A DNA stretch of 12,121 bases, taken from NCBI GenBank assembly GCA_934643535.1, contig CAKUCE010000070.1, positions 1-12,121 on the forward strand, given 5' to 3'. Numbering within the stretch: the first letter of the stretch is position 1; every line of letters begins with the position of its first letter. The stretch is from an uncultured Clostridia bacterium (GTDB taxonomy: Bacteria > Bacillota > Clostridia > Christensenellales > Aristaeellaceae). Shown in pieces: positions 7,506 through 12,121 of the stretch. The notes below the pieces were generated by a model. That model saw nothing but the letters and a program-made list of their open reading frames with translations, had not been told where the DNA came from and searched no databases. Made by a program: the position numbers and the translations under genes.

Positions 7506-8093
7506 ATGCTGGCAAAGAAAAGGAGACGGACGGTCTTTTGGCTGCTGTGCGGCCTGCTGACGTTTTTCTGCACCAACGGACTGTGTGAAAAACTGTGGGA
7601 CGCTCACTGGAATCCGGGGGAATACACGATCGAGCTGACCCAGAGCGATGTGGACGAACTGAAAGCACTGTGGGAGGAGATCGACCGTCGTTCCGTGGAC
7701 AGCAACGTCAGAGAAGTGGAAAAAAATGCGCTTGAGATTATCTATAAAGACTACTGCGAAGGGCTGACCGGTTCAGCTGAAACCAATTTTGAGGACGTGG
7801 GGGTTTACCACTGGGAGCCGGGCTTCCCGGATGAAAAATCGCTTCCCAAAGGGCAGGTGTTCTGCCTTGCCATCAGGGCGCTGTGCGAGCAGTACGAGCT
7901 GAGCCCGGACAGCTTTTTGTCCTATTGTCCTTGTTTCAGGTACGAGGGGGGATACCCGGAAAACCCCACGTGGAACGTGAAATTGACGCGTTACGACGAC
8001 GAAGTTTCCTCCGGCCTGCTGGTCTATACGGTTCAGATCCACGCCTATGATGGAAGCATCCTCGGAGTCAAGCGAAACACTACCATCGGGTGA
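7506..8093 (+). CDS. Hypothetical exported or membrane-anchored protein, PepSY-like C-terminus
   Basis: I do not recognise this 195-residue protein. It begins with a basic segment (KKRRR) and a hydrophobic stretch at about 10-27, so it is exported or anchored by a signal peptide; a cut near Cys27 is possible. A charged helical region (about 42-85) follows. The last 75 residues have the rhythm of a PepSY or YcdB-like fold: a helix AIRALCEQYELSPDSF (122-137), a strand with PTWNVKL (154-160), then YTVQIHAYDGSILG (174-187), close to the usual Y-x-V-x-I-(D/H)-A-x-x-G-x-I ending. Five cysteines sit after the signal region (84, 120, 127, 141, 143). GGAGGG lies 8 bases before the ATG, and a weak extended -10 (TGGTACAGT, about 7468-7476) may drive it. 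It lies between two terminators, so it is a single-gene unit convergent with another exported protein. Confidence 0.75.
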   Translation: MLAKKRRRTVFWLLCGLLTFFCTNGLCEKLWDAHWNPGEYTIELTQSDVDELKALWEEIDRRSVDSNVREVEKNALEIIYKDYCEGLTGSAETNFEDVGVYHWEPGFPDEKSLPKGQVFCLAIRALCEQYELSPDSFLSYCPCFRYEGGYPENPTWNVKLTRYDDEVSSGLLVYTVQIHAYDGSILGVKRNTTIG

Positions 8094-8102
8094 AGCGATG
8101 GG

Positions 8103-8139
8103 AAAAAAGAGCCGCGTTCAGGCAAACGCGGCTCTTTTT
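8103..8139. terminator. Bidirectional terminator between convergent genes
   Basis: A perfect 10-bp stem (GAGCCGCGTT at 8109-8118, AACGCGGCTC at 8125-8134) is flanked by six A on the left and five T on the right. It therefore gives a T-run after the hairpin in both directions. It lies 9 bases after one stop codon and 14 bases from the other, and serves both converging genes. Confidence 0.95.
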
Positions 8140-8153
8140 CTCCCCTGAACTGT

Positions 8154-9275
8154 TTAGGGCATGGCCTGTACGTCTTCCCATGCAAGAAATCCCTGATAGA
8201 TCGCCCGGTCTTTCTTTTCGCTCATGAAGTCCTGCATTTCTCCCGTCTGGGCGTTGATGATCAGGTTTGAATATTCCAGACTGTTTTGCTCGTCCCCGGT
8301 CTCGTCCTGCCCGTATTCGGGAAGCTCGGCCCGGGGGTTTTTCAGATATAGGCAGTCCAACTGCCAGACGGGGACGGCGCAGAAGTGATCGGCCCGGGCA
8401 GAGACAGTCCCATCGTCCGGGTTCTCGTAGAACAGATAGCCGAATTTCAGACCGTAGATTTTTCGGATGTGCCCGGCCAGAATTTCCCGCTCCGCCGCTT
8501 CCAGCACCTTTGCAAAGCTGCACAGCGGCACGTCGTCCGCCATGCGCCCGCTGGATTTCAGCATACGGCAGCTGATGTCGTACATGTCCGAGACAATGAC
8601 CGAAACGTTCAGATGGATGGTGGTGTTGCCGCGGGTCTTCCAGTAATAGGCCGCGCCGGCGTGATTCAGCAGCGGGATTCCATTCACCAGCTGGTGAAAA
8701 TAGATCATGTACTCGCCGGGCGCAGCCGCTTCTTTGGTCTTGGGATGCCGGAAGCCGAACGTGGCCAGCCGGTAGGGATGCGCCAGATCCCAGCTGGATT
8801 CCGGCAGGCCCATCACGGTCAATGCCTGCCTCGTGATCTCCACCGCGCCGGAAAGCGTCAGGCCGCTGCCTGCGGCGTAGGCTCGCTCCCATTCCTGCGG
8901 GTCGAGGACGCAGCCATCGTAGGTCTTTTCGATTTTGTTGGGGATCTGCTCGATAAAATCGTCGGTTGCAAAGGCAAAGACGTTATCTTCCGGGCGGATG
9001 ATATAATGCAGGCCGGTCTCCTCCTCCGGAAACAGCGGCTCCATGCGCGCAAATTCCAGTTTTTCTACCGGCACCTGTTCCACATCGGGGATGGATACGT
9101 CCACATCCGCCGTGATCTCCCGGCCGTAGGCCTGATAGACCGCGTGCCATCCGGCCGCCGCCTGCTCCCGCACCTGACTGATGGTGAAAAACTCCTGCGC
9201 GGCCGCTCCGACCGCCGCAAACGTCAGAACGGCTCCCGCCGTCAGCCCCAGCCACCGTTTGAAACTTCTCTTCAT
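8154..9275 (-). CDS. Hypothetical secreted protein with signal peptide
   Basis: I do not recognise the family of this 373-residue protein. The start at 9275 is supported by GGAGG 6 bases upstream and by a clean signal peptide: basic MKRSFKRW, hydrophobic 9-22, and an AAA|Q-type cleavage near 26. An earlier GTG at 9449 would add 58 residues without a signal or a ribosome binding site, so it is rejected. The mature part has a helix and strand block around 143-202 ending in YMIYFHQLVNGIPL, a phrase found in PepSY, YcdB or YycI-like exported proteins. Later come PVWQLDCLY (302-310) and LIINAQTGEM (338-347), again the closing strand and turn of such domains. There is no catalytic motif. It has no transmembrane helix beyond the signal, so it is probably released or wall-associated. 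It converges on 7506-8093, which has a similar C-terminal rhythm; a shared role is only a guess. DUF6034-type Clostridia proteins are a possible relative. Confidence 0.78.
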   Translation of the reverse strand: MKRSFKRWLGLTAGAVLTFAAVGAAAQEFFTISQVREQAAAGWHAVYQAYGREITADVDVSIPDVEQVPVEKLEFARMEPLFPEEETGLHYIIRPEDNVFAFATDDFIEQIPNKIEKTYDGCVLDPQEWERAYAAGSGLTLSGAVEITRQALTVMGLPESSWDLAHPYRLATFGFRHPKTKEAAAPGEYMIYFHQLVNGIPLLNHAGAAYYWKTRGNTTIHLNVSVIVSDMYDISCRMLKSSGRMADDVPLCSFAKVLEAAEREILAGHIRKIYGLKFGYLFYENPDDGTVSARADHFCAVPVWQLDCLYLKNPRAELPEYGQDETGDEQNSLEYSNLIINAQTGEMQDFMSEKKDRAIYQGFLAWEDVQAMP

Positions 9276-9462
9276 CCTGCGCCTCCTGCCGTCGTTTTTC
9301 GGGAAAGGCGAGCCTGTTCCCTGCATAAAGTAAGACGCTTGAGAAGGAAGGCCAGGAACGCGAAAAGAGCAAAAAGTTTGTCGACCGCAGACCAGCCGAT
9401 CGAGATCAATCCCTTCAGAAAGAATTGTACCTTCTCGAACTGTTCGCACGGAGAAGAAGTGA

Positions 9463-9491
9463 TTGTGGCAAAAGAGCTTTCATGATAAAAT
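9463..9491 (+). promoter_or_regulatory. Promoter of the small toxin gene
   Basis: TTGTGG (9463-9468), 17 bases, then TAAAAT (9486-9491) preceded by TGA, an extended -10 (TGATAAAAT). The predicted start near 9498 gives a leader of about 67 nt that begins with a stable hairpin. Confidence 0.8.
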
Positions 9492-9498
9492 GAAGAAA

Positions 9499-9514
9499 GC
9501 ATGGGTGACCATGC
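9499..9514 (+). promoter_or_regulatory. 5'-end hairpin of the toxin mRNA
   Basis: GCATGG (9499-9504) and CCATGC (9509-9514) pair perfectly around GTGA, a GNRA tetraloop. The hairpin would sit at or within a base or two of the predicted mRNA start. Such 5' stems protect mRNAs from decay and are common on type I toxin messages; the effect here is inferred. Confidence 0.55.
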
Positions 9515-9564
9515 CGCGGCGGAAGGCAACACCGAGATCCTGTGAGGGAAGGAGGTGAGGCTCA

Positions 9565-9681
9565 ATGCAGAAGATTCTTTTTGAAGTACTAAGTGCAATC
9601 GTGACATCCGCCGTTGCTACGGTGATCGGTTGGATTTCGGCAAAAAGAAACGATCACGATGAGCAAGATCGTGATCGCTAA
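9565..9681 (+). CDS. Small membrane toxin peptide, type I toxin-antitoxin (Fst/TxpA-like)
   Basis: A 38-residue peptide (MQKILFEVLSAIVTSAVATV, then IGWISAKRN and an Asp/Arg-rich tail). One hydrophobic span covers about 4-26, then Lys27-Arg28 and the charged tail DHDEQDRDR. This is the plan of Fst, PepA1 and C. difficile-type toxins, which insert in the cytoplasmic membrane; the proline common in the Fst span is absent. The Shine-Dalgarno AAGGAGGTGA (9549-9558) is a perfect 10-base match to the 16S tail, 6 bases before the ATG. It has its own extended -10 promoter, a structured leader, and a convergent antisense RNA over its 3' end. The last codons double as the antisense terminator hairpin, which explains the odd Asp-rich tail. 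It is a stand-alone unit between two leftward genes. The toxin role is inferred from architecture; a small membrane regulator is the alternative. Confidence 0.75.
   Translation: MQKILFEVLSAIVTSAVATVIGWISAKRNDHDEQDRDR
9642..9677 (-). terminator. Terminator of the antisense RNA, inside the toxin CDS
   Basis: A perfect 10-bp stem (9668-9677 with 9651-9660) around a 7-base loop is followed on the minus strand by TTTCTTTTT (9650 down to 9642). On the plus strand the same hairpin lies in toxin codons 29-38 with no T-run after it, so it stops only the leftward RNA. Confidence 0.8.
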
Positions 9682-9716
9682 GCCTGCAGAAGGCTAAGCT
9701 AGTAAAACCTTCCGCC
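9642..9716 (-). ncRNA. Antisense RNA (type I antitoxin), about 75 nt
   Basis: A strong leftward promoter and a hairpin terminator bracket an RNA of about 75 nt that is convergent with the toxin mRNA. It is fully complementary to the toxin's last 13 codons or so plus the proximal 3' UTR. It has an inner 5-bp stem (AGCCT/AGGCT, 9681-9695) and the terminator hairpin. Its first bases, GGCGGAAGG, repeat the sequence in the toxin leader, so it would compete with that leader for the 3' UTR. It does not cover the toxin ribosome binding site. By analogy with RatA/TxpA and RNA II/Fst it would cause decay or inert folding of the toxin mRNA. Transcript ends are predicted, not measured. Confidence 0.72.
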
Positions 9717-9722
9717 ACGTTA

Positions 9723-9751
9723 ACAATACCACATCCAAAGAAAAAAGTCAA
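9723..9751 (-). promoter_or_regulatory. Promoter of the antisense RNA
   Basis: On the minus strand TTGACT (9751-9746), exactly 17 bases, then TATTGT (9728-9723). It is stronger in its -35 than the toxin promoter. The predicted start is at about 9716. The -35 lies just beyond the T-run of the exporter-operon terminator, so readthrough from that operon is limited immediately upstream of this promoter. Confidence 0.8.
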
Positions 9752-9756
9752 ACGAA

Positions 9757-9785
9757 AGCGCCGGGCAAACTGCCGGGCGCTTTTT
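9757..9785. terminator. Bidirectional terminator shared by toxin mRNA and exporter operon
   Basis: Eleven-base arms (9757-9767 and 9771-9781) pair with one G/G mismatch around an AAC loop. On the plus strand TTTTT (9781-9785) follows and ends the toxin mRNA. On the minus strand CTTTCGTTTGACTTTTTT follows, about 17 bases after the permease stop codon. Confidence 0.85.
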
Positions 9786-9798
9786 ATGTTTAACCCTG

Positions 9799-10986
9799 CT
9801 ACCCCTCGTAATGCAGCGCCTCGATGGGCTTGAGCTTGCTGGCCTTGTTGGCGGGATACAGGCCGAACACCACGCCGATGAGGACGGAAAAGCCGATCGC
9901 CATCCACGCCACATTGATGGGGACGGTCAGGGTCATGTCGAGGACCGGCCCCAGAACCCTGACCAGCCCCACCGAGAGCGCCAGTCCCAACAGACCGCCC
10001 ATCAGGCTGACCGCCAGCGCTTCGATTAGAAACTGCATCAGAATGTTCCCTCGCGCCGCGCCGATGGCCTTGCGGATGCCGGTCTCCCGGGTGCGCTCGC
10101 TGATGCTGACCAGCATGATGTTCATGATGCCGATGCCGCCCACCAGCAGGGAGATGCCCGCGATGCCGCCCAGCATCAGGGAAAGGGTGGCGGTAGTGTC
10201 GCTCAGGGTGGAGAGCATTTCCGTCTGGTTGTATACGCTGTACTGCGTGCCGAAGGACTTGGTGTTGTAGCCCTCAAAGGCCTTTTCCAGATAGGCTTCC
10301 ACCGCCGCCTGCGCCTGCGTCACCTGATCGGAGGATGCGGCGGAAACGTAGAAGCTGGAAATGCCTGTGGAGTTGGACAGCCGCTGGGCCAGCGTGTAGG
10401 GAATCAGAATCTGATTATCGTTGCTGCCGCTGGCGCTTTCGCCGTTGGCCTTCAGCACGCCCACCACCGTCATGGTGTAGCCGCTGAGGGTGAAGGTTTC
10501 GCCGACGGCGTGGGTGGTTCCGTACATTTCGCTGGCGGCCTCCGCGCCGATGACCGCTACAAAGCTGCGGTTGTCGATGTCGGGCTGGGTCAGGAAGCGC
10601 CCTTCGGCCACCGTCCAGCTGCGGATGTGTTCGTAGCCGGGAGCCGTGCCCTGCACCGTACCGTCGTCATAGGTGTTCACGCCGGCCTTGACCGTGCCGG
10701 AAACATTGGTCAGCGGCGCAATGTAGGCGATGGCCTCGTTCCCTGCCAGCTCGTTCAGGCCGTCGGCGGTGACGGGGTTCATCCGCCGGGCGTTGATGGT
10801 GGCGGAGATCAGGTTGGTGCCCATGCCCTCGATGCTGGCGGTGACGGAACTGTTGGCCCCCTGACCAATGGAGACCAGCACCACGATGGCCAGCACGCCG
10901 ATCACCACGCCCAGAATGGTCAGAAAAGAGCGCATTTTATTGCCGGCAATGGCCTTCAGGGCCATCTTAAACGACTGAAAGATCAT
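9799..10986 (-). CDS. ABC transporter permease, MacB/FtsX family
   Basis: A 395-residue membrane protein forming the channel half of a MacB-type exporter. An N-terminal helix (about 21-42, FLTILGVVIGVLAIVVLVSI) is followed by a large external MacB-type periplasmic-core domain (about 43-265). Three further helices lie at about 268-292, 318-347 and 357-378, the FtsX domain. ERTRETGIRKAIGA (297-310) is the cytoplasmic coupling segment, and PANKASKLKPIEALHYE near the end is the family's usual C-terminus. The length is normal for a permease split from its ATPase. AAGGAGG lies 9 bases before the ATG, and the first 20 bases overlap the ATPase gene, so translation is coupled. Together with the ATPase and adaptor it should export a peptide, lipid or drug across the membrane; the substrate is not shown by the sequence. 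Confidence 0.93.
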   Translation of the reverse strand: MIFQSFKMALKAIAGNKMRSFLTILGVVIGVLAIVVLVSIGQGANSSVTASIEGMGTNLISATINARRMNPVTADGLNELAGNEAIAYIAPLTNVSGTVKAGVNTYDDGTVQGTAPGYEHIRSWTVAEGRFLTQPDIDNRSFVAVIGAEAASEMYGTTHAVGETFTLSGYTMTVVGVLKANGESASGSNDNQILIPYTLAQRLSNSTGISSFYVSAASSDQVTQAQAAVEAYLEKAFEGYNTKSFGTQYSVYNQTEMLSTLSDTTATLSLMLGGIAGISLLVGGIGIMNIMLVSISERTRETGIRKAIGAARGNILMQFLIEALAVSLMGGLLGLALSVGLVRVLGPVLDMTLTVPINVAWMAIGFSVLIGVVFGLYPANKASKLKPIEALHYEG

Positions 10987-11665
10987 CCGCGTCCGCCTCC
11001 TTCGGTTCGTAGAGCCGCCCGTCCTCGATGCGGATCATCCGCTGCCCGCAGAGGGCCACCTTGGGGTCGTGCGTAATGAGAACGATGGTATTCCCGGCCT
11101 GGTGCAGCTCGTCAAAAATGTTCAGAATTTCCCGCCCGGTCTTCTGGTCCAGGTTGCCGGTGGGTTCGTCGGCCAGGATCAGCGACGGGTTGACGGCAAT
11201 GGCCCGGGCGATGGCGCAGCGCTGCTGCTGGCCGCCGGAAAGCTGGTTGGGCCGGTGCTTCATTCTTCCGCCCAGCCCGACCCGCTCCAGCGCGGCCACG
11301 GCTCGCTTTTTGCGCTCGGAAGCCCGAACGCCCTGATAGATCATGGGCAGCTCCACGTTTTCCAGCGCGCTCAGCTTGGGCAGCAGGTTGAAGCCCTGAA
11401 AAATAAAGCCGATCTGTTTGCTGCGCACTTCCGCCAGCTGCTTTTCCCGGTATTTGCGGATGGGCTTTCCGTTGAGCAGGTAGGTGCCGCTGTCCGCCGT
11501 GTCCAGACAGCCGATCAGGTTCATCAGCGTGCTCTTGCCGCTGCCGGAGGGCCCGATGATGGTGACGTATTCGCCCTTTTCCACCCGCAGGGAAACGTGG
11601 TCGAGGGCGTAAATGGTCTCGCCGCCCAGCGTGTATTGCTTTACGATGTCCTGCATTTCGATCAT
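10967..11665 (-). CDS. ABC transporter ATP-binding protein, MacB/LolD type
   Basis: A 232-residue nucleotide-binding subunit that powers the adjacent permease from the cytoplasmic face. All motifs are intact: Walker A GPSGSGKST (38-46), Q-loop Gln90, signature LSGGQQQR (142-149), Walker B LILADE with catalytic Glu167, D-loop NLD (171-173) and switch His199. The length is typical of stand-alone members of the MacB/LolD group. AAGGAGG lies 7 bases before the ATG and overlaps the stop region of the adaptor gene upstream; only 12 bases separate the two. It overlaps the permease start by 20 bp. Gene order adaptor, ATPase, permease is the usual one for Bacillota MacAB-like exporters. Confidence 0.96.
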   Translation of the reverse strand: MIEMQDIVKQYTLGGETIYALDHVSLRVEKGEYVTIIGPSGSGKSTLMNLIGCLDTADSGTYLLNGKPIRKYREKQLAEVRSKQIGFIFQGFNLLPKLSALENVELPMIYQGVRASERKKRAVAALERVGLGGRMKHRPNQLSGGQQQRCAIARAIAVNPSLILADEPTGNLDQKTGREILNIFDELHQAGNTIVLITHDPKVALCGQRMIRIEDGRLYEPKEADADDLSVV

Positions 11666-11677
11666 GGAAAAGCCTCC

Positions 11678-12121
11678 TTAACGGTTGCCGGAACGGCCGC
11701 CGCCGTTGCCGCTTCCGCCGCCCCCGCCGGGGAAGCCGCCGCTGGGCATGTCGCCGCCGCTGGGCATACTGCCCATGTCGAAGCTCATACTGCCGAAGTC
11801 AAAGCCGCCATCCCGGCTGTCGGTGCTGGAAGAAGAGGCCTCCCGGGTAATGAGCACCACGTCGCCTTCGTCAAGGCCGCTCAATACCTGCGCGTAGTTT
11901 TCATCGGACAGGCCTGTTTCCACCGTGGTACGCACGCCGGGCTCGTCGCCGGATGCGTCGTCGGACTGCAGCCAGACGTAGCTTTCGCCGCGGGAGGTGT
12001 TCAGCGCCGTCAGGGGCACCAGCAGCACGTCGTTCACTTCTTCAATGCGGATGGTGGCGGTGCCGTTCATACCGAATTTCAGATTCTCGTCGCCGTCGAT
12101 GGTCAGGGTCACGTTGTAGAC
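11678..12121 (-). CDS. MacA/HlyD-like efflux adaptor subunit, C-terminal part (5' end outside window)
   Basis: Only the last 147 residues are in the window; the frame runs open through the right edge. The visible part fits the C-terminal beta-barrel and membrane-proximal domain of MacA-type adaptors: LKFGMNGTATIRIEEVNDVLLVP, then TALNTSRGESYVWL, and VETGLSDENYAQVLSGLDEGDVVLI. The protein would be anchored in the membrane and link to the extracellular domain of the permease. It ends in a Gly/Ser/Met-rich tail of about 45 residues (near-repeats MPSGGD and MPSGGF, then a run of Gly), seen in DNA as a 13-base repeat 18 bases apart near 11740-11770. Such tails are frequent on Bacillota adaptors. 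A GTG at 12112 is an internal codon, not a start. It is the first visible gene of the operon. Confidence 0.9.
   Translation of the reverse strand, partial: VYNVTLTIDGDENLKFGMNGTATIRIEEVNDVLLVPLTALNTSRGESYVWLQSDDASGDEPGVRTTVETGLSDENYAQVLSGLDEGDVVLITREASSSSTDSRDGGFDFGSMSFDMGSMPSGGDMPSGGFPGGGGGSGNGGGRSGNR

Larger units (their letters stand above)
9518..9716 (+). repeat. Leader/3' UTR 9-nt inverted repeat in the toxin transcript
   Basis: GGCGGAAGG in the leader (9518-9526) is perfectly complementary to CCTTCCGCC in the 3' UTR (9708-9716), so the mRNA could close on itself. The CCTTCC part can also pair with GGAAGG of the Shine-Dalgarno region (9547-9552). The 3' copy coincides with the 5' end of the antisense RNA. 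Confidence 0.55.

Noticed and set aside
9436..9446. LexA-like box CGAAC-T-GTTCG
   Set aside because: The Bacillota LexA site needs four bases between GAAC and GTTC; here there is one.
9276..9449. Upstream GTG start extending the secreted protein by 58 residues
   Set aside because: It has no ribosome binding site, and it would bury the signal peptide that begins at 9275 with a good GGAGG.
9799..12121. Lantibiotic/bacitracin-type (BceAB) exporter
   Set aside because: The permease has four helices and one MacB-type outer domain, and an adaptor gene is present. BceB permeases have ten helices and no adaptor.

Overview
The window looks like chromosomal DNA of a GC-rich Bacillota, most likely a gut-type anaerobic Clostridia member (inference). 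The reasons are strong AGGAGG-type ribosome binding sites on almost every gene, short intergenic spaces with classic hairpin-plus-T-tract terminators, a FucO-type lactaldehyde reductase, a Clostridia-style ECF sigma factor overlapping a membrane-anchored partner, and a MacA/MacB/FtsX-type exporter split into three genes. No phage, transposase, integrase or CRISPR array is visible.

Left part (1-4776, minus strand): a large SNF2-family helicase with an N-terminal SWIM zinc motif (1588-4770) is followed downstream by fucO (279-1427), which ends in a strong terminator. A 12-bp perfect palindrome lies in the 160-bp gap between them. The first ~200 bases hold no convincing gene but several inverted repeats. 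Middle (4777-5499): a ~400-bp gene-free stretch with hairpins, then a near-consensus promoter driving two serine tRNA genes, Ser(UGA) and Ser(GCU), and a terminator.

Centre (5500-9275): an ECF sigma factor preceded by an ECF-like GAAC-N17-CGTC promoter, overlapping by 11 bp a single-pass membrane protein that probably acts as its anti-sigma or sensor. Next come two unrecognised exported proteins on opposite strands (7506-8093 plus, 8154-9275 minus) that converge on one bidirectional terminator.

Most interesting region (9463-9786): what looks like a complete, compact type I toxin-antitoxin locus between the exported-protein gene and the exporter operon. It has an extended -10 promoter, a leader starting with a GNRA-loop hairpin, a perfect Shine-Dalgarno, a 38-residue single-span membrane peptide with a charged tail, and a convergent antisense RNA of about 75 nt. 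The antisense RNA has its own TTGACT-N17-TATTGT promoter and a terminator hairpin embedded in the last codons of the toxin. The toxin leader and 3' UTR carry a 9-nt perfect complement that could close the mRNA on itself, as in other type I systems.

Right end (9799-12121, minus strand): an exporter operon read in the order adaptor (partial at the window edge), ATPase, permease. It has tight spacing (12 bp, then a 20-bp overlap), and its terminator is shared head-on with the toxin transcript.
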